DNA of 64,000 nucleotides from positions 89,792 to 153,791 of the forward strand of contig CAZLMG010000008.1 in the NCBI GenBank assembly GCA_964560765.1, in the 5' to 3' direction. A program made the position numbers and the translations under genes. The notes beneath the pieces are model-generated. The model saw only the letters and a program-made list of their open reading frames with translations, did no database searches and was not told the DNA's origin. Each line of letters begins with the position of its first letter. Positions within the stretch are counted from its first letter, which is position 1. This DNA comes from CAZLMG01 sp964560765. GTDB taxonomy: Bacteria; Bdellovibrionota_B; Oligoflexia; Oligoflexales; CAZLMG01. Positions 33,984 to 42,695 of the stretch are shown here, piece after piece.

Positions 33984-35663
33984 TTAAGTTCGTTTGATGT
34001 TTGCAAACCGTACCCGCTTGGGTGTTTCGGCATCTTTGCCTAGGCGACGGCGACGATCTTCTTCGTAATCTGTATAGTTTCCTTCATACCAGACTACTTT
34101 GCTGTCGCCCTCAAACGCCAAGATATGGGTCGCAATCCTGTCCAAAAACCAGCGATCGTGGGAGATGACCACGGCGCAACCGCCGAATTCGGATAGACCT
34201 TCTTCTAGTGCTCGCAACGTGTTCACGTCCAGATCGTTGGTAGGTTCGTCGAGCAAAATGACGTTTGCCCCTTGTCGCAACAAAATGGCCAGCTGCACGC
34301 GATTACGCTCGCCACCCGAAAGCTCACCGACCTTTTTCTGCTGGTCTTGGCCACTAATGTTGAAGCGTCCCAAATAGGCCCGAGAGTTGACCTCGCGGTT
34401 GCCCAACATGATGTTGTCTTTGCCTTCCGAAACGACTTCCCAAACCGACTTTTTCGGGTCAAGCGCGTCGCGCGATTGCTCCATGTAGCCAACCTTCACC
34501 GTCGAGCCGACATCGAAGTGGCCGCTCATCGGCTGAATCTCACCGGTGATCAACTTGAACAAGGTGGTCTTACCGGCTCCGTTGGGTCCGATGATCCCAA
34601 CGATACCGCCGCGGGGCAATTTGAAATTCAGGTGCTCGTAAAGCAGCTTGTCACCAAAAGCCATGGAAACATCGTGGGCTTCGATGACTTTATCGCCGAG
34701 GCGAGGACCGGCAGGGATAAAGATCTGGAGATCCTCGGTCACCTTTTCATGCTCATCGTTCAGCAACTGCTCGTAGGCACTCAAACGCGCTTTGCTCTTG
34801 GCTTGTCGGGCCTTAGGAGACATGCGTACCCATTCCAATTCGCGCTGCAGGGTCTGCCGGCGCTTGTCTTCCGCCTTCGCCTCGGTGGCTAGGCGCTTCT
34901 CCTTTTGATCCAACCAAGAGGAATAGTTCCCTTTCCAGGGAATTCCATGGCCGCGATCCAGTTCCAGAATCCAGCCAGCGACATTGTCCAGGAAGTAACG
35001 ATCATGCGTTACGGCGATGACCGTACCCTTGTATTGCTGCAAGTGATGTTCAAGCCACTGAACCGACTCGGCATCCAAGTGGTTGGTTGGTTCGTCGAGC
35101 AGAAGAATATCAGGCTCTTGCATCAACAGGCGACACAATGCCACGCGCCGTCGTTCACCACCGGAAAGGGTGCCGACAAGCTGCTCTGGCGGCGCGCAGC
35201 GCAGGGCGTCCATGGCGAAATTCAACTTATCATCCAAAGACCAGGCGTCCATGCTATCCAGCTTGTCTTGAACCACGGCCTGGCGTGCGAGAACTTTGTC
35301 CATCTCTTCGGGCGACAGATCCTCGCCGAACTTAGCATTGATGGCTTCGAATTCCTTTAGGAGGGCTACGACTTCGCCGGCCCCCTCTTCGACGATCTCG
35401 CGAACGGTCTTTTCTGGGTTCAACTGGGGTTCTTGCTCAAGATAGCCCAGGGTGTAGCCTTCGGATAAGTGCACTTCACCATTAAAGTTTTTGTCAACTC
35501 CGGCCATGATACGGAGTAGCGTGGACTTACCCGAACCATTAAGACCCAAGACGCCAATCTTCGCGCCGTAGAAGTAGGATAACGAGATATCCTTAATGAT
35601 CTGCTTGCCGGCTGGCAGGATCTTGTTGACGCGGACCATGGAATAAATAATTTTCTCGCTCAT
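33984..35663 (-). CDS. ettA: Energy-dependent translational throttle protein EttA (ABC-F)
   Basis: A 559-residue ABC-F ATPase with two nucleotide-binding domains and no membrane segment. The first Walker A is GLNGSGKS, with signature LSGGERRR and LLLDEPTNHLD; the second is GPNGAGKT, with LSGGERNR and ILLDEPTNDLD. The linker between them has the ABC-F toggle features (KRRQTLQRELEWVRMSPKARQ), and an arm-like insertion is present in the first domain (NFNGEVHLSEG onward). EttA binds the ribosomal E site and restrains the first elongation step when ATP is low. Length matches E. coli EttA (555). It is divergent from cmoA. Confidence 0.96.
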   Translation of the reverse strand: MSEKIIYSMVRVNKILPAGKQIIKDISLSYFYGAKIGVLGLNGSGKSTLLRIMAGVDKNFNGEVHLSEGYTLGYLEQEPQLNPEKTVREIVEEGAGEVVALLKEFEAINAKFGEDLSPEEMDKVLARQAVVQDKLDSMDAWSLDDKLNFAMDALRCAPPEQLVGTLSGGERRRVALCRLLMQEPDILLLDEPTNHLDAESVQWLEHHLQQYKGTVIAVTHDRYFLDNVAGWILELDRGHGIPWKGNYSSWLDQKEKRLATEAKAEDKRRQTLQRELEWVRMSPKARQAKSKARLSAYEQLLNDEHEKVTEDLQIFIPAGPRLGDKVIEAHDVSMAFGDKLLYEHLNFKLPRGGIVGIIGPNGAGKTTLFKLITGEIQPMSGHFDVGSTVKVGYMEQSRDALDPKKSVWEVVSEGKDNIMLGNREVNSRAYLGRFNISGQDQQKKVGELSGGERNRVQLAILLRQGANVILLDEPTNDLDVNTLRALEEGLSEFGGCAVVISHDRWFLDRIATHILAFEGDSKVVWYEGNYTDYEEDRRRRLGKDAETPKRVRFANIKRT

Positions 35664-35795
35664 GCGCGGTACCCCTGGTGTTCAGAACAAATGAAGGCCC
35701 CTGTTCTACCAGCGGAAATCGTATTTGTCCATGCAGCCGCAGCCCAGACTTAATGGCGGTGCGTTTCTCCAATAGCGCTCTGATTTCGGTGAAAT

Positions 35796-36557
35796 ATGAC
35801 AGAACTTCCCTTACAGAAAGACGGACCCTGGCAATTGCGGCGAGATCAATTGTTCGCCTCAGGACCGTATCCCCGACCATTTGAGTTTAATGCAGCCGTT
35901 GCGCAGGTCTTCGATGACATGGTCTTGCGCTCGATTCCCCTATACCGCGAGGTCTTGTTAGCGACACAACAGTGGTCACATCTGTATTACGTGCCCGGCA
36001 CGCGCGTGGTCGACATTGGCTGCTCGACCGGCACAACGCTAGTTCAGTTGCTGCAGTCTCCGGCGAGTATCGAAGAGCTGGTTGGCATCGACACCTCCGA
36101 GCCCATGATTCGCGAAGCCCAGCAGAAGTGCTGCGGCGTCGAGGGCGGGCATCGGCTGCGTTTTGAAGTAGCGGATGCTTTAGATTTTGACTTTCGCAAT
36201 ACCAGCGTCGTGATCATTAATTATACGCTGCAATTTATTCCCGTGGCGAAACGTAGTTTACTGCTCAAGCGCATTTTCGAGGGCCTTGTACCTGGCGGCT
36301 TGCTCATTCTCAGCGATAAGGTGCGGTCGGCCAGCCCCGAGTTTCAGGAGACGGTTACCGCTATCTACGAACATTTCAAGTTGAGTAATGGCTATTCGCG
36401 CACGGAGATTGAGCGAAAAAAAGAAGCGCTGGAAAATGTGCTGGTGCCGCTGACCCTTGCGGAAGAGATGCAGCTGGTTCATTCCGCGGGTTTTATCGAC
36501 GTGGAGCCAACCATGAAGTGGCATAATTTCATGACGCTCATGGCACGTAAAGCATGA
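35796..36557 (+). CDS. cmoA: Carboxy-SAM synthase CmoA
   Basis: A 253-residue SAM-dependent enzyme that makes carboxy-S-adenosylmethionine from SAM and prephenate. Characteristic are the N-terminal FDDMVLRSIPLYREV, motif I VVDIGCSTGTTLVQL, the VVIINYTLQFIP segment and LIPGG-type LVPGGLLILSDKV. Its product is the carboxymethyl donor for CmoB in modifying wobble uridine 34 of tRNAs. The stop overlaps the cmoB start by four bases, the standard arrangement. No strong Shine-Dalgarno is visible before the ATG. Confidence 0.95.
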   Translation: MTELPLQKDGPWQLRRDQLFASGPYPRPFEFNAAVAQVFDDMVLRSIPLYREVLLATQQWSHLYYVPGTRVVDIGCSTGTTLVQLLQSPASIEELVGIDTSEPMIREAQQKCCGVEGGHRLRFEVADALDFDFRNTSVVIINYTLQFIPVAKRSLLLKRIFEGLVPGGLLILSDKVRSASPEFQETVTAIYEHFKLSNGYSRTEIERKKEALENVLVPLTLAEEMQLVHSAGFIDVEPTMKWHNFMTLMARKA

Positions 36558-37528
36558 CCACGGGCTATCAGTCGCCGGACTATTTGCACACCTATCACGA
36601 CCGGGTCGATGCCCGTGCGATCCAGGAGATTCGTTCGACGCGCGACCCATTGCGATGGCCTGGTTTGGCGGACGTGCCTTTAGCCAACATGCTGGCGGAG
36701 TTACCTGCATTTCGAACTCGAACGTTGCAACTGGATGCCGCCAGCGTGCGCATTGGGGCTGCGGAGGAACTCACTGCAGTTCAACTCGGCCAATTCAAGG
36801 CTGTGCTCGAAGCCTTTAAGCCCTGGAAAAAGGGGCCATTTTCCTTGTTTGGGTGCGAGATCGATGCCGAGTGGCGATCCGATTGGAAGTGGGCCCGCAT
36901 CCAAGCGCACAAAGAAAGTCTAAATGGCCGCCGGGTCGCTGATGTCGGCTGCGGCAACGGTTATTTTATGCTGCGCATGCTGGCCGAACAGCCGGAACTT
37001 GTGGTCGGCTTCGACCCATTTCCAAAGTGGTGGTTCGAGTTTCAGTTGCTCCAGCGATTCGTACAAGATGATCGATTGCATTTCGAGCTGTTAGGTGCCG
37101 AACATCTAACGTTCTACCCAGGATTTTTTGACACGATCTTTTGCCTTGGCGTGTTATATCATCACCCCGACCCAGTGGGTTTGTTACGTGGTCTTTTGGG
37201 TGCGCTGCGTCCGGGGGGTGAGCTCATCGTCGAGTGTCAGGGAATTCCTGGCCAAGAATCGGTGGCGTTGATGCCAAGGCAGCGGTACACGCGGGCGCGA
37301 GGTTTTTGGTTTTTGCCGACGCGTACCTGTTTAGAAACATGGCTATGGCGAGCCGGATTGCGCGATGTGCAGTGCTTCTTCGACGAAACGCTAAGTACTG
37401 ATGAGCAACGCCGAACGGAGTGGGCGCCGATCGATAGTTTGGCGGAAGCTCTGGACCCGCAAGATGCGAGTAAAACTGTGGAAGGATATCCGGCGCCGCG
37501 CCGCATGTACATGCGGGCACGGCGATAA
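36554..37528 (+). CDS. cmoB: tRNA U34 carboxymethyltransferase CmoB
   Basis: A 324-residue enzyme that transfers the carboxymethyl group of carboxy-SAM to 5-hydroxyuridine 34 to give cmo5U. Diagnostic segments are KGPFSLFGCEIDAEWRSDWKW, motif I VADVGCGNGYFMLRML, GFDPFPKWWFEFQLL, LGVLYHHPDP and the C-terminal TVEGYPAPRRM. Length matches E. coli CmoB (323). It overlaps cmoA by ATGA and is followed after 12 bases by a NifU-like gene, so the four genes up to prfC form one operon. Confidence 0.96.
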   Translation: MTTGYQSPDYLHTYHDRVDARAIQEIRSTRDPLRWPGLADVPLANMLAELPAFRTRTLQLDAASVRIGAAEELTAVQLGQFKAVLEAFKPWKKGPFSLFGCEIDAEWRSDWKWARIQAHKESLNGRRVADVGCGNGYFMLRMLAEQPELVVGFDPFPKWWFEFQLLQRFVQDDRLHFELLGAEHLTFYPGFFDTIFCLGVLYHHPDPVGLLRGLLGALRPGGELIVECQGIPGQESVALMPRQRYTRARGFWFLPTRTCLETWLWRAGLRDVQCFFDETLSTDEQRRTEWAPIDSLAEALDPQDASKTVEGYPAPRRMYMRARR

Positions 37529-37540
37529 GAGAAAGGTGCT

Positions 37541-37963
37541 ATGAGCGATTTAAATTCGGTGGTTATCAGCAAGAAATTAGACGGAAGCTGGCAAGCGCAT
37601 CATGTTCCTTCGGGCAAGTACGCCTTTGGCGTTACTCCCGGCGAAGCGCAAGATGAAATGCGCCGGTTGCTGGGCGTGAATTTGGACGGCTCGTTTAGCG
37701 AACCAAACACTCACGAGCGATTTGAGGGTATTGCGCGCGAAGTTGCGATTTTTCTCGAAGGTACTGTCTCCCAGGCCCTCGCCTCGCATGCGGGGTTTTC
37801 GCGACTGGAAGCGTTTGAAGCAGGTGTGGCGCATGTGCGACTCGGTGGTGGGTGCCAGGGCTGTCCCTCCAGCGTGCTAACCTTGGTGCACGGCGTGAAG
37901 CGCCAGTTGCAGGAGAAGTTCGGCGAAGATGCCGTGCGTGACGTGGTGCCGAGCCATGGCTGA
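37541..37963 (+). CDS. NifU C-terminal-like domain protein
   Basis: A 140-residue protein. The last 75 residues are a NifU C-terminal (NFU-type) domain with the CxxC pair at 105 and 108 (GGGCQGCPSS) in the usual helix-strand context, which in homologues carries a labile 4Fe-4S cluster. The N-terminal 50 residues (GSWQAHHVPSGKYAFG) are not recognisable as a scaffold domain. It could supply clusters to an RNA-modifying or other Fe-S enzyme, but no such enzyme is next to it. The stop overlaps the prfC start, so expression is coupled. Confidence 0.85.
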   Translation: MSDLNSVVISKKLDGSWQAHHVPSGKYAFGVTPGEAQDEMRRLLGVNLDGSFSEPNTHERFEGIAREVAIFLEGTVSQALASHAGFSRLEAFEAGVAHVRLGGGCQGCPSSVLTLVHGVKRQLQEKFGEDAVRDVVPSHG

Positions 37964-39569
37964 ACTCGATACCAATGCGAAGCGCGAAATTGAGCGTCGT
38001 CGCACGTTCGCGATTATCTCCCATCCCGACGCTGGTAAGACCACGCTGACGGAAAAATTATTGCTTTATGGCGGCGCGATTCAAATGGCCGGAATGGTCA
38101 AGGCGAAGCGCTCGCGTCGTTTTGCGACGTCCGACTGGATGGAGCTGGAGAAGCAGAGGGGTATTTCGGTCACCAGTTCGGTGATGAAGTTTCCCTATGA
38201 GGGTCATGAAATGAACCTCATCGATACTCCAGGTCACCAAGACTTTAGTGAAGATACGTATCGAACGCTGACCGCCGTGGATAGCGCTCTGATGTTGATC
38301 GATGCCGCCAACGGCGTTGAGGCGCAGACCATCAAGTTGTTCGAAGTTTGTCGTCTGCAAAAGTCTCCGATCATGGCCTTCGTCAACAAGATGGACCGGG
38401 ACGGTAAAGATCCATTTTCGCTCATGGACGAGATTGAAAAAGTTCTCGGCATCCATTGTGTGCCAGTTACCTGGCCGATTGGTATGGGCAGCGAGTTTCG
38501 CGGAGTCTATGACCGCGTTGAAGAGCAGCTTTTGCTGTTTGATCGCGAATCCGACAAGTCTCGTCCCGTCGCGGTTAGAGGGATGTCTCTGGATAGTCCC
38601 GAAGTCGTTTCTGAGTTGGGCGTAGAAGTGGCGGCGGCACTGAAGGAAGAGATTGAGTTGCTAGAAGCAGCTGGTGATGTTTTCGATCGCGAACGCTATC
38701 TGGCTGGGGAAATCGCGCCCATTTATTTCGGTAGTGCCTTGAACAACTTTGGTGTTGAAAAGTTGTTGCAGGACATCATTCGCGTGGCGCCCAGTCCACG
38801 ACCGCGGCCGACCAAGCAGCGCGATGTCGTCGCCACCGAGGCGAAGTTCACGGCGTTCATCTTCAAGATTCAGGCGAATATGGATCCGGCGCACCGCGAT
38901 CGCGTCGCATTTATGCGCATTTGCTCCGGGCGATTTGAGCGTGGAATGAAGTCGTTTCACGTACGTCTGGGTCGGGAGTTCCGCTTGGGTCGACCGACGC
39001 AATTTATGGCGCAAGATCGCAGCTTGATCGACGAGGCATATGCAGGTGATATCGTTGGCATCCATGATCCGGGAGTCTTTCGCATCGGCGATACGCTTTC
39101 CGAGGGTGAAGTGTTGAACTTCACAGGGATACCGGTTTTTGCGCCTGAGCATTTTGCCCGCGTCGTTCTCAAGGATCCGTTGAAGTCCAAACAGCTGAAT
39201 AAGGCTCTCGATCAATTATCGGAGGAAGGCGCGGTGCAAGTCTTCCGACCTATGGTCAATAACGATCAGATCTTGGGCGTCGTTGGTGTCTTGCAGTTTG
39301 ATGTGGTCAAGTACCGCATTGAGCACGAGTACGGCGTGAAGGTGGTGTTCAATAATTTGCCCTATAATGCAGCTCGCTGGGCGCATAGCGATGAACCGGG
39401 AATGCTAGAGGAATTTCAACGCGGTCAAGCAGATCATATTTGCCTCGATCAGCACAAGCATCCGACGATTCTGCTCGAGAACCTATGGCGACTGAAGTAT
39501 CTGCAAGATCGATATCCTAAGGTTTACTATACCGCGACGTCCGAGAACGTCGTTGCTGAAGAGTCATAG
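37956..39569 (+). CDS. prfC: Peptide chain release factor 3
   Basis: A 537-residue class II release factor GTPase that recycles RF1/RF2 from the ribosome. The GTPase motifs are G1 SHPDAGKTTL, the RF3-type switch I, DTPGHQDFSEDTYRTL and NKMDRDGKDP. Domain II and the RF3 C-terminal domain (VVGVLQFDVVKYRIEHEYGVK) follow. Length is near E. coli RF3 (529). The ATG at 37956 lies within the last codons of the NifU-like gene; an upstream in-frame start at 37929 would only add residues read from that gene. Confidence 0.96.
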   Translation: MAELDTNAKREIERRRTFAIISHPDAGKTTLTEKLLLYGGAIQMAGMVKAKRSRRFATSDWMELEKQRGISVTSSVMKFPYEGHEMNLIDTPGHQDFSEDTYRTLTAVDSALMLIDAANGVEAQTIKLFEVCRLQKSPIMAFVNKMDRDGKDPFSLMDEIEKVLGIHCVPVTWPIGMGSEFRGVYDRVEEQLLLFDRESDKSRPVAVRGMSLDSPEVVSELGVEVAAALKEEIELLEAAGDVFDRERYLAGEIAPIYFGSALNNFGVEKLLQDIIRVAPSPRPRPTKQRDVVATEAKFTAFIFKIQANMDPAHRDRVAFMRICSGRFERGMKSFHVRLGREFRLGRPTQFMAQDRSLIDEAYAGDIVGIHDPGVFRIGDTLSEGEVLNFTGIPVFAPEHFARVVLKDPLKSKQLNKALDQLSEEGAVQVFRPMVNNDQILGVVGVLQFDVVKYRIEHEYGVKVVFNNLPYNAARWAHSDEPGMLEEFQRGQADHICLDQHKHPTILLENLWRLKYLQDRYPKVYYTATSENVVAEES

Positions 39570-39596
39570 TTCAGATCAAATCATGGCGAGGGTGGA

Positions 39597-40211
39597 ATGA
39601 AGGTTGGGATCGTCGTCGGTAGTCACCGTAAGCAGTCGCAGAGCGCTAAGGTTGGTCGCTATCTGGCGCAAGTGATCAACGACGCGATTCCAGATGCAAG
39701 GCTTTTTACCCTTGATTTAGGAATTAGTCCGTTGCCTATGTGGGATGAGGGTGTCTGGGATTCGACCCCTGAATGGAACAGGGTTTGGGGGCCCATATCT
39801 GAAAGCCTGAAAGCTTGTGATGCGTTCTTCTTCATTTCTCCCGAATATGCGGGTATGGCGTCGGCCGCCCTCAAGAACTTCTTTATGCTGGCGTCAGGCG
39901 GCGGCAAAGAGCTGGCACATAAGCCAGCCGTTCTTGTCGGCGTTTCCTCGGCCCGTGGCGGGGCCTACCCCATCAGTGAGCTGCGAGCCAGTGGTTACAA
40001 GAATTCCTACGTTAATTTTATCCCTGACCACCTGATTGTGCGGCAAGTCGAGGGAATTCTCAATGGCCCGGAGTCGACTTCTGAGGATGAAACTTACATG
40101 CGTGGTCGCATTGAATACACTGTGCGTGTGCTGGCGGCGTACGCCAAAGCGTTTCAGCAGATTCGCCAGGCTGGAGTCATCGATCTCAAAACTTATGCCA
40201 ACGGGATGTGA
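39597..40211 (+). CDS. NADPH-dependent FMN reductase family protein
   Basis: A 204-residue flavodoxin-like reductase. Visible are the N-terminal GIVVGSHRKQSQSAKVG phosphate-binding loop, the central DAFFFISPEYAGMASAALKNFF motif typical of FMN/quinone reductases, and a second loop GVSSARGGAYPISELR. Members reduce FMN, quinones, azo dyes or chromate using NAD(P)H. A GAGGGTGG precedes the ATG. The substrate is not indicated by context. It converges on the rhomboid gene, only six bases away. Confidence 0.88.
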   Translation: MKVGIVVGSHRKQSQSAKVGRYLAQVINDAIPDARLFTLDLGISPLPMWDEGVWDSTPEWNRVWGPISESLKACDAFFFISPEYAGMASAALKNFFMLASGGGKELAHKPAVLVGVSSARGGAYPISELRASGYKNSYVNFIPDHLIVRQVEGILNGPESTSEDETYMRGRIEYTVRVLAAYAKAFQQIRQAGVIDLKTYANGM

Positions 40212-40217
40212 TCGGCT

Positions 40218-41021
40218 TTAACCGGAGTGGGTATAGCGACGCGGATACATGATCGCGCCCAGTAGTCCCAGACCAAAACCGATCGCGTGTGCCAGGTAGC
40301 TCGTCCGTGCTTCAAACGTCGTTGGTAGCATCAGTGCCAGAGTAAACCCGCCGGCGCGAAAAATGCGCGATAGTACCTTTTCGTTCGTACTGAAACGAAT
40401 GTACAGACCTAGCCACATGGCGACCATGGCATACACCAACCCGGAAGCGCCCACCAGTTGCGTCTGCGGCGCATATTGCCAAAGCGTTGCCGCATGCGCG
40501 CCAATTCCCAGGATAACCGCCATGATAGGAAATGCCGGAGAACCAAAATAAGAGCGCAGAAACCAGCCGAATATTAGCAGTAGAGGCGCGTTACTGAGTA
40601 AGTGCCCAACATCGGCATGTAGCAATATGCCGGTTAGAAGTCGCCAGTATTCATGCTGACCAAATACCAAGTCGCGGGTCGGCGCCAACTTGGCAAACCA
40701 TTCAGGGCGATTCCAAGCTGCTGAGCTAACGGCGCCAGCAATTCCAAACAGAATCAATCCCGGCAGACCGTCCCGCGCTGGAGGAAGCTCCGTCAGATGA
40801 GACTCGAGTCGACGTCTGCCAGACGCCATAAAATCCTCGGGAGGAGGTTCTCGGAAATCTGGATAATCAAGGTCTTTGCCATCCGGGAAATTTAAGCGCG
40901 AGCGGTTGGTCTCCGATCTCGAGGGTAGTGGCAACTCCGGGTCGTCATGAACGGTGGTGCGAGAGGGTAGGGGTAATTCAGATACCTCGTTCACGCCATT
41001 TTTTGAGTCACGGTTTGTCAT
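40218..41021 (-). CDS. Rhomboid-family intramembrane serine protease
   Basis: A 267-residue membrane protein with a cytoplasmic N-terminal extension of about 95 residues carrying repeated ELPLPSR and related Pro/Ser phrases (SELPLPSRTTV, PELPLPSRSET), then six membrane helices. The catalytic serine is in GASG (Ser 193) and the partner histidine in LAHAIGFG (His 245); HADVGHLLSNAP is the conserved helix 2 motif. Rhomboids cleave transmembrane helices within the bilayer; the substrate is not known here. The N-terminal ELPLPSR duplication is unusual and may be an interaction motif. Confidence 0.9.
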   Translation of the reverse strand: MTNRDSKNGVNEVSELPLPSRTTVHDDPELPLPSRSETNRSRLNFPDGKDLDYPDFREPPPEDFMASGRRRLESHLTELPPARDGLPGLILFGIAGAVSSAAWNRPEWFAKLAPTRDLVFGQHEYWRLLTGILLHADVGHLLSNAPLLLIFGWFLRSYFGSPAFPIMAVILGIGAHAATLWQYAPQTQLVGASGLVYAMVAMWLGLYIRFSTNEKVLSRIFRAGGFTLALMLPTTFEARTSYLAHAIGFGLGLLGAIMYPRRYTHSG

Positions 41022-41158
41022 TGATGGTTCCGTTTTAGCTTACAATATGACCAAAGTCTCGTGCGTCCACACATTGCTATTGTACCACGAGGTGGGTAAA
41101 ACATCCGTCGCCGGTTCAGAAAAGAGTCTGAATTGCACCTTTCACGGCAGGAGCAGGA

Positions 41159-41857
41159 ATGATGGCAAAGACATATTTGATTACGGGTGTGACCCGAGGC
41201 ATTGGCCTGGAAATGGCCAAGCAGTTGCTTGTGCGAGGCGACAAAGTGATCGGCGCGGGCCGTCATCCCGAGAAAAATGCGGCACTGCAGCAGCTACAGA
41301 GTCAATATCCACAGCATTTGCGCACGGAGCATGTTGATGTGAGTTTTGAATCCGAGGCCAAGGCATTGGCCGAGCGACTAGGTGCCAGTGCGACCATTGA
41401 CGTTCTGGTGAATAATGCGGGCTACCTCGCGGACAGTGAAGTTGAGTTGGCTTCCATCGACCTGCAGGCCGTGCAGAAGATGTTCGATATCAACACCGTC
41501 GGTCCCATGCGTATGATTCGCTCCGTTTTGTCGATTTTGCATCGGTCGCCATCACCTGTGATTGTAAATATCAGCAGTCGGATGGGTTCGATCGGCGACA
41601 ACAGCAGTGGCGGTGCTTATGGTTATCGGATGTCGAAGGTTGCCTTGAACATGTTCAACCGATCGTTCGCCATTGAGCAGCCCGGCATTACTAGCGTTGT
41701 GCTGCATCCTGGCTGGGTGCAAACGGATATGGGTGGAAAGATGGCGCCGGTGAAGCCGGTGGATGCGGTTAAAGGCTTGCTCAACGTCATAGATGGCCTA
41801 AATCCAGGTCACACGGGGCGGTTCTTTGATTTTCGCGGGGAAGAAATACCCTGGTGA
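41159..41857 (+). CDS. SDR family oxidoreductase (C-factor-like)
   Basis: A 232-residue short-chain dehydrogenase. The NAD(P)-binding motif is TGVTRGIG, then VNNAGYL, a serine in VNISSRMGS and the catalytic YGYRMSK (Tyr-x3-Lys). The pattern RGIGLEMAKQLL with ALNMFNRSFA is like the C-factor/CsgA group of classical SDRs; substrate unknown. An AGGAGCAGGA precedes the ATG. It converges with a LysR-type gene, so the regulator is probably not in its operon. Confidence 0.88.
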   Translation: MMAKTYLITGVTRGIGLEMAKQLLVRGDKVIGAGRHPEKNAALQQLQSQYPQHLRTEHVDVSFESEAKALAERLGASATIDVLVNNAGYLADSEVELASIDLQAVQKMFDINTVGPMRMIRSVLSILHRSPSPVIVNISSRMGSIGDNSSGGAYGYRMSKVALNMFNRSFAIEQPGITSVVLHPGWVQTDMGGKMAPVKPVDAVKGLLNVIDGLNPGHTGRFFDFRGEEIPW

Positions 41858-41893
41858 GCACTCGATGTTTGGCGAAATGCGCCGCCAGCCGCA

Positions 41894-42685
41894 CTATGCC
41901 TTGATGAAGCCAGAGACAATCTGCCAGACGGCAGCGGGAAAGTGCTCCTGCCCCAGTAGAAGGACGGGCTCCTCATTGCGGCGACCCGTCTTTTTCCGGC
42001 GAACGTCTGATGGGATGATGCCTTTGCCTCCAAAACGGTCGATCCATTGATGACGCACGTAGAGCGAGTTCGAAACCAGGGCTCGTTCGCCGTCCGGGCC
42101 CAAGCTGTGGTGATGATGCGGCGCATACTCGAAAGGGCTCATCACGAGATAGCGCTCCGACCCGTTGCCGGCCTTTTGCACTTCATCGAGAGTTTGGTAG
42201 CCGAGCGTTAGCGAGTGCTTGAACTTTTTTCGTCCAGGCTCGCGGGACGTGAAGATGAAATCGAGTTCCGTTTTAAAGAAATTTTCTTCCAATTCGCTCA
42301 AGTCAAACACATGCAATTCAATGAGTTGGACCGTCGACTTTTCATAGACGTGGTGCACGCACTCGGCGGCTAGGGAGGCCATTCCTTCGAGCGCGCCAAA
42401 ACGAAGCTGCTTTGGTTGCGCATTCTCAATGAGATTGTGGACATCGCCGTAAAACTGGCGCACGGTCTTTGAGTAGATTTCGGCCAAGCGAAAGGCCGAG
42501 GGCGTCCACGAGGATTTGCGCTTGGCGTCACGATCCAAGAGAGAGACGCCAAATTGATCCTCAAGTTTCGCCACAATGCGCGATAGCTGCGGCTGACTCA
42601 AGCCAACGTGTGCAGATGCGCCCGACAGATTGTTATAGGCGACGGCTTTGCTTAAAACCGCCAAATCCCAGTTGAGAATATCCAT
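41894..42685 (-). CDS. LysR-family transcriptional regulator
   Basis: A 263-residue regulator. The N-terminal winged helix-turn-helix (residues about 6-62) shows VGLSQPQLSRIVAKLEDQFGVSLLDRD, the LysR recognition region. The effector domain is shorter than the usual 230 residues and poorly conserved, with a His-rich HHHH near the middle. It lies 10 bases after the dihydrouridine synthase start region on the same strand, though in the order LysR upstream of dus, so it may share a transcript with dus. The regulated gene is unknown; the convergent SDR is a candidate only by proximity. Confidence 0.85.
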   Translation of the reverse strand: MDILNWDLAVLSKAVAYNNLSGASAHVGLSQPQLSRIVAKLEDQFGVSLLDRDAKRKSSWTPSAFRLAEIYSKTVRQFYGDVHNLIENAQPKQLRFGALEGMASLAAECVHHVYEKSTVQLIELHVFDLSELEENFFKTELDFIFTSREPGRKKFKHSLTLGYQTLDEVQKAGNGSERYLVMSPFEYAPHHHHSLGPDGERALVSNSLYVRHQWIDRFGGKGIIPSDVRRKKTGRRNEEPVLLLGQEHFPAAVWQIVSGFIKA

Positions 42686-42695
42686 GCTCGCCTAT

